Shown: positions 38,128 to 46,903 of the stretch, one piece after another | Position numbering within the stretch: position 1 is the first letter of the stretch | Layout of the letters: the number at the start of each line of letters is the position of its first letter | NCBI GenBank assembly: GCA_028280815.1 | Contig: JANQLC010000022.1 | Coordinates: forward strand, 1 to 64,000 | DNA length: 64,000 nt | Direction of reading: 5' to 3' | From: Flavobacteriales bacterium | Lineage (GTDB): Bacteria; Bacteroidota; Bacteroidia; Flavobacteriales; JANQLC01 | Translations under genes and position numbers: made by a program | Notes under the pieces: model-generated | Databases searched by the model: none | Told to the model about the DNA's origin: nothing | The model's input: the letters and a program-made list of their open reading frames with translations, nothing else

Positions 38128-40548
38128 GTGAAAATATCCTACAATTGGCTCAAAAGCTTTATCGACATCGACCACGGCTCAGCGGAGACCACCGACACAT
38201 TGACGGATCTGGGTCTTGAAGTAGTCGCTGTGACGCCCTTTGAATCCATACCGGGCGGCTTGGAAGGGCTCGTGGTGGGCCAGGTCAAATCGGTTGAGCC
38301 ACATCCGAACGCCGATCGGCTCAAGTGCACCCGAGTGGATGTGGGGGGGGGTACCGAATTGCAAATCATATGTGGTGCGCCCAATGTGGCAGCGGGGCAA
38401 AGCGTCGCCGTAGCTCCCCCAGGCAGCCGCTTATGCGATAGGGCGGGAAAACGCTTTGCGATCGAGACGCGCGAACTGCGCGGCCTGCGCTCCGAAGGCA
38501 TGATCTGTGCAGGAGCTGAAATCGGGCTCAGTGCCGACTCAGACGGCATTTTGGTCTTGGCTGAAGCGTATCCGGCCGGTACGCCCCTCTCCGATGTATT
38601 CGAGCTGGAAATGGATACCCGCATCGAAATCGAGTTGACCCCCAACCGCGCCGATGCCATGTCCCACTGGGGTGTCGCGCGCGACCTAAACGCCCGTCTC
38701 CTACTCCAGGGCGAAAAGACTAAGCTGCGCCGGCCCAGTGTGAGCGCTTACCGACGAGATCGGGACGAGCGCCCCATAGGAATAAGGGTAACCGCTGCGG
38801 CCCAAGCGCCGCGCTACGCGGGTGTCGTACTGTCCGGCTTGCAGATAAAGCCCGCGCCCAAATGGCTGGAAAACCGGTTAAAAGCCATTGGCTTAAAGCC
38901 GGTCAACAATGTGGTGGACGTGACCAATTACGTCTTACACGGGCTGGGGCAGCCCCTACACGCTTACGATTACCATGCGATCAGAGGCGGTAAAATACGT
39001 GTGACAACCGCAGTCGAAGATGCCGAACTGCTGACCTTAGACGGAATCACCCGAAAGCTATACCCCGAAGACTTGGTGATTTGCGATGCTGAAAAACCGA
39101 TGGGCATCGCAGGTGTAATGGGTGGCTGGCACAGCCGCGTGACAGCTGAAACGACTAAAATCTTTATGGAGAGCGCCTACTTCAACCCGGTTTCCATACG
39201 AAAGACGGCCCGGCGGCACGGTTTGCACACCGATTCTTCGTTCCGATTCGAGCGCGGTATCGACCCGAACAACACCCTTTACGCCTTGCAATACGCTGCG
39301 CTCTTGCTAAAGGAAATGGCCGGTGCCCAAATTGGGCCCCTTTGCGACCACTACCCCGAGGCAATCCCCAACCACAGGGTCGTCGTAAACCCAAGCCGGA
39401 TCAACCGACTGCTCGGCGAAGCAATCCCGAGCAAAGCCGTCAAACAGATCCTGCGCGCACTGGAAATTGAAGTGACGACCGAATCGGAAGACCGGTTGGA
39501 ATTGGAGATTCCGGCTTACCGCATAGATGTGACGCGAGAGGCAGATATAGCGGAAGAGGTCTTACGGATACATGGATACAACCACATCTCGACCCCCAGC
39601 ACATACCACATTGCGCCATCTCATGAGCGAGATAGCACCAGCGCGCTTCAGGAGCGCATGGCCGAACAGCTCGCCGCCCTCGGATTTCAGGAAATGATGG
39701 GCGTGTCGCTCAACCGTTCGGATTACAGCACCTATTCCACAACGCTTTCCCAGTCGGGAGCGATCGCCATCTCAAATCCGCTGAGCCGAGACTTGGACAG
39801 CCTGCGCCAAACCTTGATCTTCGGTGCGCTCGAAGCGGTCTCCCAAAACCTAAAACACCAAAACCACCACTTGAAGCTATTTGAATTGGGAAGGGTTTAC
39901 AACCGATTCGAAGGGGCATGGGTTGAAGAACGGAGAATCGGTTTAACCCTTTGCGGCCAAAGAATGCCGGAATCCTGGTATGTAAAAACCGGCCCTGCGG
40001 ATTTCTTTTATTTAAAAGGTTACCTCAAAGCCTTACTCGAGAAGTCGGGGATTACAGCTTTGACATACCGGGCTCTGGAATCCGACATTTTTTCTGAAGG
40101 CTTGCAGCTGTACGCAGGGGAAGAGGCGATTGGAAACATGGGCCGCATCTGTCCGAGCTTGTGCAAAGAGTTTGATTTAGGAGTAGCGGTATGGGCCGCT
40201 GAATTGAGCTTGGAAGCAATCTCAGCCCAGCGCAGGAGCGTATTGCGTTTTCAAGCCCTGCCCAAATACCCGGCGGTTCGCAGGGATTTGGCACTGCTGC
40301 TGCCGGAAGAAGCGAAATTTTCAGCCGTGAAAGCAATCGCTTTTGAAACCGACCGAAAACGCTTGAAAACGGTAGAGCTCTTCGATGTGTATCGCGACAA
40401 AAACCTACCGGCGGGCACAAAATCCTATGCGGTGCGCTTCAGCTTTCAGGATGCGCAGGCCACGCTAACCGACGAGCGGGTCGATGCCATCATGGTCGAG
40501 CTGGTCAAGCGCTATGTGTCAAAGCTCCACGCCAGGCTGCGGTCATAA
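38128..40548 (+). CDS. pheT: Phenylalanine--tRNA ligase beta subunit
   Basis: Beta chain (806 residues) of the alpha2-beta2 enzyme charging tRNA-Phe. It starts with GTG (VKISYNWLKSFIDIDHG). An EMAP/OB-type tRNA-binding domain (GLVVGQVKSVEPHPNADRLK) is followed by the B3/B4 editing region (VVDVTNYVLHGLGQPLHAYD), the B5 domain (VVVNPSRINRLLG), the catalytic-like core, and the C-terminal ferredoxin-like anticodon-binding domain (ALPKYPAVRRDLALLL). Full length. The TAA stop shares its last base with the first unit of the downstream tandem repeat. Confidence 0.97.
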   Translation: MKISYNWLKSFIDIDHGSAETTDTLTDLGLEVVAVTPFESIPGGLEGLVVGQVKSVEPHPNADRLKCTRVDVGGGTELQIICGAPNVAAGQSVAVAPPGSRLCDRAGKRFAIETRELRGLRSEGMICAGAEIGLSADSDGILVLAEAYPAGTPLSDVFELEMDTRIEIELTPNRADAMSHWGVARDLNARLLLQGEKTKLRRPSVSAYRRDRDERPIGIRVTAAAQAPRYAGVVLSGLQIKPAPKWLENRLKAIGLKPVNNVVDVTNYVLHGLGQPLHAYDYHAIRGGKIRVTTAVEDAELLTLDGITRKLYPEDLVICDAEKPMGIAGVMGGWHSRVTAETTKIFMESAYFNPVSIRKTARRHGLHTDSSFRFERGIDPNNTLYALQYAALLLKEMAGAQIGPLCDHYPEAIPNHRVVVNPSRINRLLGEAIPSKAVKQILRALEIEVTTESEDRLELEIPAYRIDVTREADIAEEVLRIHGYNHISTPSTYHIAPSHERDSTSALQERMAEQLAALGFQEMMGVSLNRSDYSTYSTTLSQSGAIAISNPLSRDLDSLRQTLIFGALEAVSQNLKHQNHHLKLFELGRVYNRFEGAWVEERRIGLTLCGQRMPESWYVKTGPADFFYLKGYLKALLEKSGITALTYRALESDIFSEGLQLYAGEEAIGNMGRICPSLCKEFDLGVAVWAAELSLEAISAQRRSVLRFQALPKYPAVRRDLALLLPEEAKFSAVKAIAFETDRKRLKTVELFDVYRDKNLPAGTKSYAVRFSFQDAQATLTDERVDAIMVELVKRYVSKLHARLRS

Positions 40549-41127
40549 TGACTTCAGCATTTTTAATCCACGTAAAAGTCAAAGTCAAAAAACAAACCAA
40601 ACAAATGACGAGCACCCAAAAAACATTCCTTTTCAACCCTTCAAATGACTTCAGCATTTTTAATCCACGTAAAAGTCAAAGTCAAAAAACAAATCAAACA
40701 AATGACGAGCATCTAAAAGTACCCCCCTTTTCAAACCTTTAGTTGAGAACAAAGAGCAAGGTCAATTCTACGAATTTACCGCAACGGACGGAATGACAAT
40801 ACTCAGAGACCCATGCACAGCCGACAACCTCGCTAAGAATCGAATGACGAGCACCCAAAAAACGCTCCTTTTCAACCCTTCAATTGAGAACAAAGAGCAA
40901 GGTCAATTCTGCGAGTTTATCGCAACGGACGGAATGACAATACTCAGAGACCCATGCACAGCCGACAACCTTGCTAAGAATCGAATGACGAGCACCCAAA
41001 AAACGCTCCTTTTCAACCCTTCAATTGAGAACAAAGAGGCAAGGTCAATTCTGCGAGTTTATTGCAACGGACGGAATGACAATACTCAGAGATCCATGCA
41101 CAGCCGACAGCCTTGTTAAAAACCAGC
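40548..41127 (+). repeat. Nested direct tandem repeats (57-nt and ~141-nt units)
   Basis: Layout read directly: unit X (57 nt, ATGACTTCAGCATTTTTAAT...) at 40548 and 40645; unit Y (about 40 nt, ATGACGAGCACCCAAAAAAC...) at 40605, 40702, 40844 and 40985; unit Z (about 101 nt, beginning TTGAGAACAAAGAGCAAGG) after the last three Y copies. X+Y repeats with a 97-nt period, Y+Z with 142 and 141 nt. Copies are nearly identical, so expansion is recent. Because 141 is 47 codons, one frame stays open as a repeated peptide (ORF 40793-41119), but a one-base change in the last copy breaks it. Part of Y resembles the degenerate intergenic repeat. Confidence 0.9.
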
Positions 41128-41456
41128 GGAGCCGACTACAGGGCAAAATCAAAGGACGAGGCCCTTTTCAGATACGTCCGATTGGATAGTCCCTGGGATT
41201 GCTCCCCTGTAAGGGTTACACAGCACGGAAACAGAAAACGACATCTCCTCTCAGGCTGTCCCACAGGGATAGACGCAAAAGAAGAAACCGCACTTCCAAT
41301 CTCTTTCCGTATCGAGAGCTGTAGCGCTTTATTTGATACCAGACCGAAGAGGTGTGAATAGGGAAGACAAATCCAGCTAAACCACTTGTGGCAAGTGTGT
41401 AGGGATCAAAACCCTGAGAGGCGCAATGCGGGATAGAAGGATCAAGCGGTTCACAA
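41128..41456 (-). repeat. Degenerate repeat units downstream of the tandem tract
   Basis: No gene. On the minus strand, units of the intergenic family are visible: ATCTGAAAAGGGCCTCGTCC then TTTGATTTTGCCCTGTAG (41130-41180), and TTTTGCGTCTATCCCTGTGG then ACAGCCTGAGAGGAG (about 41245-41290). Confidence 0.5.
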
Positions 41457-41493
41457 GCCTTTTTACCAAAACGAGTCGCTGTATCAAAAAGGC
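41457..41493 (-). terminator. Inverted repeat at the dnaB 3' end
   Basis: GCCTTTTT and AAAAAGGC pair over 8 bp across a 21-nt loop that includes the dnaB stop. No clear T-run follows, so termination is a guess. Confidence 0.25.
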
Positions 41494-42989
41494 AAGGCGT
41501 CTAGGTCATCACCCCCTGGGGGGACTTCATAATTAGAGGGCAGTTCCATTTGGTTGAGCTTGGAGTCGAGCAAGACCGCCTCCCCATCTGACTCCAAATC
41601 CTCAAAGAGCGCCATTTCAGGGATGAACTTTAAGCGCACATTGGCCGTTTTACCGTTGCGGTGTTTGGCGATGATCAACTCAGCTTGATTTTGAGCCGGC
41701 GAGCCCACATCGTCATCCCATTCCAAAATATGGTAGTACTCGGGCCGATAGATAAAGCCCACGATATCGGCATCCTGTTCAATGGCCCCCGACTCTCGCA
41801 AATCGGATAATTGGGGGCGTTTGGTTCCGCCTCGGGTCTCCACTGCACGGGAGAGCTGCGACAAGGCGATGACCGGCACGTTCAGCTCTTTGGCAATGGA
41901 TTTCAAGTTCCGAGATATGCTGGCGATCTCCTGCTCCCGATTGCCCCCTTTGGTCGTAGTTCTCGTAGTCATCAGCTGTAGGTAATCGACGATGATCAGC
42001 TGTACGTCCTGCTGCGAAACCAAACGCCGACACTTGGCACGCAGGTCAAAAATCGAGAGTGCAGGGGTGTCGTCTATAAAGATGGGCGCGTTTTGCAAAT
42101 GCTTGATCTCGCCGTGCAACCGCTTCCATTCGGAATCGGTTAGATCACCCCTTCGCAACTTTTCAGCAGATAAGCCGGTTTCACTGGAAATCAGTCGCGT
42201 AATCAGTTGAACCGAAGACATTTCGAGGGAGAAAATCGCAACGGGAACACCATATCGAATGGCGATGTTCTTCGCCATGGTGAGCATAAAAGCGGTTTTA
42301 CCCATGCCCGGACGCGCTGCTAGAATGACCAAATCGGAAGGCTGCCAGCCACTGGTGACCCGATCCACAGCGGCAAAGCCCGAGGAAATTCCGCTGAGCC
42401 CTTCCCGCTTGCTCATCTTCTCAATTTTTTCGATGGCTTGACGGATCAGTGAGTCAGCGGACTCAAAGTGCCGCTTCAGGTTTCCGCTGGTGATCTCAAA
42501 CAGCTTGTTCTCAGCCTCGTCTAAGAGCTGGAAAATATCGGTCTCATCCCGGTACGCATTTTCTATGATTTCACTGGAAACCGCTATCAGCTTGCGGAGA
42601 ATATATTTTTGAAGGACGATCCGGCTGTGGTATTCGATGTGTGCGCTAGAAGAGACGCGATTGGTGAGCTGCACCAAGTAATACGATCCGCCGATGGCGT
42701 CCAAGAGATTCTTCTTCTTCAATTCATTGGTCACCGTGAGCAAGTCGACAGGCTCGTTGGCTTGAAACAAACCCAAAATAGCCGCAAATATATCCCGGTG
42801 TGAATCCCTGTAAAAAACCTCAGGTGTGAGGATGTCGATAACCTCATCCAAGGCGCGCTTGTCGATCAATAAGGCGCCGAGCACCACCTCTTCCAAATCG
42901 ACTGCCTGTGGCGGTAACTTGGCTTGTTGCAAATCGACCAGCCGGCCGGTATCCCCGGTGAACCCAGGAGCACTACTCTTCGCTTCCAC
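41484..42989 (-). CDS. dnaB: Replicative DNA helicase DnaB
   Basis: Hexameric 5'-3' replication helicase (501 residues). N-terminal domain LPPQAVDLEEVVLGALLIDK; RecA-like domain with Walker A AARPGMGKTAFML, Walker B VQLIIVDYLQLM, and motifs ALSQLSRAVETRGGTKRPQL and LRESGAIEQDADIVGFIYRP. The ORF track starts at 43025, but a promoter-like TATATTTG at 42995-43002 lies inside that extension, so I use the GTG at 42989 (VEAKSSAPGF); the transcript would be nearly leaderless. A start further inside (near LVDLQQAKLPPQ) is also possible. No intein is present. Confidence 0.95.
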   Translation of the reverse strand: MEAKSSAPGFTGDTGRLVDLQQAKLPPQAVDLEEVVLGALLIDKRALDEVIDILTPEVFYRDSHRDIFAAILGLFQANEPVDLLTVTNELKKKNLLDAIGGSYYLVQLTNRVSSSAHIEYHSRIVLQKYILRKLIAVSSEIIENAYRDETDIFQLLDEAENKLFEITSGNLKRHFESADSLIRQAIEKIEKMSKREGLSGISSGFAAVDRVTSGWQPSDLVILAARPGMGKTAFMLTMAKNIAIRYGVPVAIFSLEMSSVQLITRLISSETGLSAEKLRRGDLTDSEWKRLHGEIKHLQNAPIFIDDTPALSIFDLRAKCRRLVSQQDVQLIIVDYLQLMTTRTTTKGGNREQEIASISRNLKSIAKELNVPVIALSQLSRAVETRGGTKRPQLSDLRESGAIEQDADIVGFIYRPEYYHILEWDDDVGSPAQNQAELIIAKHRNGKTANVRLKFIPEMALFEDLESDGEAVLLDSKLNQMELPSNYEVPPGGDDLDALPF

Positions 42990-42994
42990 GGGAG

Positions 42995-43002
42995 CAAATA
43001 TA
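42995..43002 (-). promoter_or_regulatory. Putative -7 element (TATATTTG) of dnaB
   Basis: TATATTTGCTCCC on the minus strand; it ends 5 nt before the GTG I use as the dnaB start. Confidence 0.45.
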
Positions 43003-43102
43003 AGGATTGACCCAATTTTTTTCAACCGGGATGCGGGCAGCCGGCCGATTGATTTCCAGCGTGGAGAACAAGTCGAAAGAGTCCGAGTTTTTCGGCCTTG
43101 CC

Positions 43103-44059
43103 CTAGTGCTCTCTGTATGCAGCCATTTTGTAAAACTTGGCCCGCCTGAGCGCGATCCGCCGCTCGGGCTTCAGCTTTGACAATTCACCTACCGCCTGCA
43201 ACAGGGTGGTTTTCACAGCTCGGAAAACCGCCTCTTTATCTCGATGTGCGCCGCCTTGCGGCTCTTGGACAATTCCATCGATCAAATGGTGGTTTAGCAT
43301 GTCTTTGGGGGTGAGTTTAAGGGCCTCAGCAGCCGCCTCTTTAAAATCCCAGCTGTGCCACAAAATAGCGCTACAAGATTCAGGTGAAATAACGGAATAC
43401 CAGGTGTTTTCAAGCATATATACCGCATCCGCAACGCCGATACCCAAGGCCCCACCCGAAGCGCCTTCACCGATTACGACAGCCACTACAGGAACCTGTA
43501 AAGAACTCATCTCCATTATGTTTCGCGCTATTGCCTCCCCCTGACCGCGCTCTTCTGCTTCGAGTCCTGGATAAGCCCCTGGCGTATCGATCAGCGTTGC
43601 GATGGGAATGCCGAATTTTTCCGCGAGGTGAAAGAGCCGCAAGGCCTTGCGATACCCCTCGGGGTTGGGCATTCCAAAATTTCTGTATTGGCGCATTTTC
43701 GTATTCGATCCCTTCTGTTGTCCGACAAATAGAATCGACTGCTTCCCCACCCTGCCAATCCCACCCACTATGGCCTTGTCGTCTCCGGAGACTCGGTCTC
43801 CGTGCAATTCGATGAAATGGCCTTCGGTCAGGCTTTGAATGTAGTCCAGGGTATGGGGCCGGGCAACGTGGCGGGATAATTGTACGCGTTGCCAGGGGGA
43901 TAGGCTGCCGTATATCTTATCCTTTGTCTTTTGCAATTTGGCTTCGATCTGCTCACAGGTGTGTTTTACATCCACATCGCTCTGCTTGCCGATGCGTCTG
44001 CACTTGACCAACTGCTCCTCCAAGTCTTGGATGGGTTGCTCGAAATCTAAATAATCCAT
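43103..44059 (-). CDS. accA: Acetyl-CoA carboxylase carboxyltransferase subunit alpha
   Basis: Alpha chain (318 residues) of the carboxyltransferase that makes malonyl-CoA for fatty-acid synthesis. It begins [20 protein letters not shown], with the N-terminal helical region typical of AccA, then the crotonase-fold core ([58 protein letters not shown]). Full length. It works with AccD, which carries the zinc finger and is not in this window. A promoter-like TAAATTTG lies 16 nt upstream. Confidence 0.96.
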   Translation of the reverse strand: MDYLDFEQPIQDLEEQLVKCRRIGKQSDVDVKHTCEQIEAKLQKTKDKIYGSLSPWQRVQLSRHVARPHTLDYIQSLTEGHFIELHGDRVSGDDKAIVGGIGRVGKQSILFVGQQKGSNTKMRQYRNFGMPNPEGYRKALRLFHLAEKFGIPIATLIDTPGAYPGLEAEERGQGEAIARNIMEMSSLQVPVVAVVIGEGASGGALGIGVADAVYMLENTWYSVISPESCSAILWHSWDFKEAAAEALKLTPKDMLNHHLIDGIVQEPQGGAHRDKEAVFRAVKTTLLQAVGELSKLKPERRIALRRAKFYKMAAYREH

Positions 44060-44075
44060 AGCGCTTAGGTTTCTG

Positions 44076-44083
44076 CAAATTTA
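44076..44083 (-). promoter_or_regulatory. Putative -7 element (TAAATTTG) of accA
   Basis: TAAATTTGC on the minus strand, 16 nt before the accA ATG. Confidence 0.45.
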
Positions 44084-44198
44084 TGCATTGGTGCCTGTCT
44101 TTTGATGAAACGCGGTCTTGAGCCCTGGCTTTTTGCAGCGATTGGACAGCGGAGAAGTACCGTGGCGAGTCCAATTTTGTTGCGATCCGAGTAGGCGA

Positions 44199-45290
44199 TC
44201 ACCGCTTGGCATCTAAGTATAGGTATATCGCAATGAGACCAAAGCTAAAATTGGGTATCCAAGAAGATACAAATGGACTGACGGCACCGCCCACCACAAA
44301 TGCATCCGAGACCTGCATGAGGTAGATATATACAAAGGCCAAAGACAAGCCTACTGCTATGTTAACGCCTATACCCCCTCTTCTTTTTCGAGCGCATAGC
44401 GCAACGGCGATAAGGGTCAATACATAAGAAGACATGGGCATAGCCGTTCGGCGATTCATCTCGAGTTGGTGCATATAAAGGCGGTCGGAGCTCCGGGCTC
44501 GCTCCCTGGCGATAAACCGCTTGAGCTGCGGATAGGTCAAGGTCTCGGCTTCATAGGATTTGATCAATATGTCGGAGGGCAAAAAGTGAAAGATCGTATC
44601 CATGACCCGCCCTGATCGCAACAGATCGCTATCGGGCTTCACGATTCGAAGCCTGTAATTTCTCAATCTGTAGGGCTTGCGTGTATCTGTCTTTCTATAT
44701 GCAATAGAACTACTGGAAATCTTTACCTCAATCTTGTCACCGTCCAACCGCTCATAGATAAAATCGTATCCAATATTTCGTTTACGGTTGTATCTGCCAA
44801 AAAAGACATACTCATTCTCGCTGATTTTTCTAGCGATGTCATGGGTTTCAATCAGCTTATTTTTAAGGCTTTGAGAGTTGAGATAGGCGTACTCAAAGCG
44901 ATTGCGAAACCGATTGGATAGGGGCAACACAAAGTGGTTTAAACAAAGTGCTACGAGGGCCAGGATGGAGGCGCTTATCAGGTAGGGCAGCAAAAAGCGA
45001 TCAAATCGAATGCCACTTGATAGTATGGCTATAACCTCGTTGTTATCCGTCATCTTAGAAGTGAAAAAAATCACCGAGATAAATACGACCATCGGCATGA
45101 ATAAACTCCCGTAGAAAAGTGAAAAATGTATATAATAAGTCGCTATCTCCCCAAATCCCAAGTCGTTTTCCAGAAATTTACCGAGCTTTTCCGACAGGTT
45201 GATGACGATTGTGATCAGCAGCAGCATCAAGAGCACGAATAAGAATGTGCTCAGAAATTTCCGGATGATATATCTATCGATAATTTTCAC
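44199..45290 (-). CDS. LptF/LptG family permease
   Basis: Inner-membrane permease (363 residues) of the lipopolysaccharide transporter. I place the start at GTG 45290 (VKIIDRYIIRKFLSTFLFVL), where family homology begins; the ORF track adds 41 upstream codons. Three N-terminal helices, a periplasmic beta-jellyroll of about 150 residues (about 130-270), and three C-terminal helices fit LptF/LptG. Together with LptB (51119) and the second homologue (57168) it could form the LptB2FG core. Which one is F and which is G cannot be told here. Confidence 0.87.
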   Translation of the reverse strand: MKIIDRYIIRKFLSTFLFVLLMLLLITIVINLSEKLGKFLENDLGFGEIATYYIHFSLFYGSLFMPMVVFISVIFFTSKMTDNNEVIAILSSGIRFDRFLLPYLISASILALVALCLNHFVLPLSNRFRNRFEYAYLNSQSLKNKLIETHDIARKISENEYVFFGRYNRKRNIGYDFIYERLDGDKIEVKISSSSIAYRKTDTRKPYRLRNYRLRIVKPDSDLLRSGRVMDTIFHFLPSDILIKSYEAETLTYPQLKRFIARERARSSDRLYMHQLEMNRRTAMPMSSYVLTLIAVALCARKRRGGIGVNIAVGLSLAFVYIYLMQVSDAFVVGGAVSPFVSSWIPNFSFGLIAIYLYLDAKR

Positions 45291-45419
45291 AAGCGTCGCC
45301 GGCTTTTTTTTATCCCCCCACAAATGGCTGCGCCACCCCCTATCGATCAAAACTGTAAAGATACGGCTTGTAAAAAAATCTATCGTAGCTTTAGACCTGG
45401 AACCAAATCGCAACTACTC

Positions 45420-45773
45420 ATGACGTTTTACTTGATTCTCATCGGGGTAACAGCGGGCATCGTAGGCGGTATGGCCGGCTTGGGGGGCGGCTTAATCATC
45501 GTGCCCATGCTCCTTTGGGCTGGCTTTTCACAATACGAGGCACAGGGTACCAGCACCGCAACCCTGTTGTTTCCCATCGGCATTATGGCAGCTTATAATT
45601 ATTACAAGGCGGGACAGGTCAACTGGCATTACGCCTTGATCATAGCCCTCACCTTCGTGGTGGGCAGCTTCTTGGGCTCTAAAATGGCTTTGCATACCGA
45701 CCCGAAGGTACTGCAGAAGCTATTTGGCGCTATCCTGCTTTTGGTCGCTGTGAAACTGCTCTCTGGCAGCTGA
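45420..45773 (+). CDS. Half-size TSUP (TauE/SafE) family transporter
   Basis: A 117-residue membrane protein with the TSUP repeat signature GIVGGMAGLGGGLIIVPMLL and the following QGTSTATLLFPIG, then GSFLGSKMALHTDP. Four helices are likely. Full-length TSUP transporters have two such halves (about 250 residues); this is one half, probably acting as a dimer, as known for short members. The start at ATG 45420 (MTFYLILIGVTAG) excludes 32 upstream residues in the ORF track. Substrates of the family are sulfite, sulfonates and related anions; the one here is unknown. Confidence 0.82.
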   Translation: MTFYLILIGVTAGIVGGMAGLGGGLIIVPMLLWAGFSQYEAQGTSTATLLFPIGIMAAYNYYKAGQVNWHYALIIALTFVVGSFLGSKMALHTDPKVLQKLFGAILLLVAVKLLSGS

Positions 45774-45983
45774 GCGTGGTCCACCCCGAAAAATTGTAAT
45801 CGCGACTGACGGGGCTGCGGTGTACTCTAATCGAATGAATAAAAGCCCATCGACTCAAATGGAAAGCTGGGGAAAGTCAGCTGAGGGCTAATAGCAACAG
45901 GTCATACAGGCAAATTACCTAAGTGACCGGATAAAAAAGGCTGATACCTCACACCTGAGGGACGCATCCACGAAAGAGGAGAT

Positions 45984-46829
45984 ATGAAAAAAGAGGAAAA
46001 ACCTTTAGGTAAAAAGCTAAATCACATAAAATATTGGATTTGGTTTGTTGTCTCTTGTGCCTTTTTATCGGGATTTAGTATCCGAGCTGAATCTCAAACC
46101 CATGAGTTAAAACCTTCGGCAGTTAAAAATCCAACAACCCGGAGTCAAAGTGCAGCAGCTAAAAAAAGAGGAGCTAAAAGCAGACCTAAGCTAATCGGTA
46201 GAATTGCAGCTGAAGGCACAAGTAAGTCACCTGATAAAGACATACCAGCTGAAGACACAAGTAGGTCATCTGGCAAAAGTGCATCAGCACAACACAATTC
46301 ACTTGGACTTGTCGTTGTAAAACCTACTGAAGTAAAAAAGTGGGGAGACTACAGTCAAACAATAAAATGGAAATTGGGAAAAAAGACCAAAAAGCGAGGC
46401 TATATATTACAGGTTATCGAGTTTGATTATGAAATACGCTGGGTTGAAAACGATTCGCTTTTGACAGAAAAAGAGGTATTTGAAAAGGAAAAGGAATGGC
46501 ACACTTATACCGAACTGTGGAAAATTTCTGCCAATAAGGATCAACCAGCTCCTACTCTTAATACAGACTTGTTCCAATTCATAAGTATTGAAGAAACTTA
46601 TGGATTTATGAAGGAGACAGGGAAGGCTTACTTCTTTGAAACCGACTCAACAGAAACCGATATGGGATTTGGTAAACATCAATATTCTCCAGCAAGTAGA
46701 TACATATTTTCAAAAATAGGTGTTTACAACCCTGCAACCACAGACAAAACCAATACCATAAAACGTGTGATATATGTAAAATGGGATAAAGCGGGTAAAA
46801 CGACAATCATTGAAGATTCCCTAGGCTAA
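45984..46829 (+). CDS. AT-rich secreted protein of unknown function
   Basis: A 281-residue protein with an N-terminal signal (YWIWFVVSCAFLSGFSIRAESQ), a low-complexity Lys/Ser/Ala linker (residues about 40-110) holding a short imperfect repeat (AAEGTSKSPDKDI, PAEDTSRSSGKSA), and a C-terminal domain with no motif I know (about 115-281). It is preceded by an unusually strong ribosome-binding site for this phylum (AAAGAGGAGAT just before ATG). Base composition is clearly more AT-rich than flanking genes, suggesting acquisition. It lies alone between the TSUP gene and recQ. Confidence 0.6.
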   Translation: MKKEEKPLGKKLNHIKYWIWFVVSCAFLSGFSIRAESQTHELKPSAVKNPTTRSQSAAAKKRGAKSRPKLIGRIAAEGTSKSPDKDIPAEDTSRSSGKSASAQHNSLGLVVVKPTEVKKWGDYSQTIKWKLGKKTKKRGYILQVIEFDYEIRWVENDSLLTEKEVFEKEKEWHTYTELWKISANKDQPAPTLNTDLFQFISIEETYGFMKETGKAYFFETDSTETDMGFGKHQYSPASRYIFSKIGVYNPATTDKTNTIKRVIYVKWDKAGKTTIIEDSLG

Positions 46830-46903
46830 GCCCACCGGTAAATTGTAGTCGTATTATAACGGCTGCGATTTGACAATTCCATTTCTACGTGTTGTACGCC
46901 CTT

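Noticed and set aside
40793-41119. 108-codon ORF made of a 47-residue repeat
   Set aside because: Open only because the 141-nt period is a multiple of three; broken in the last copy and without a promoter or ribosome-binding site.
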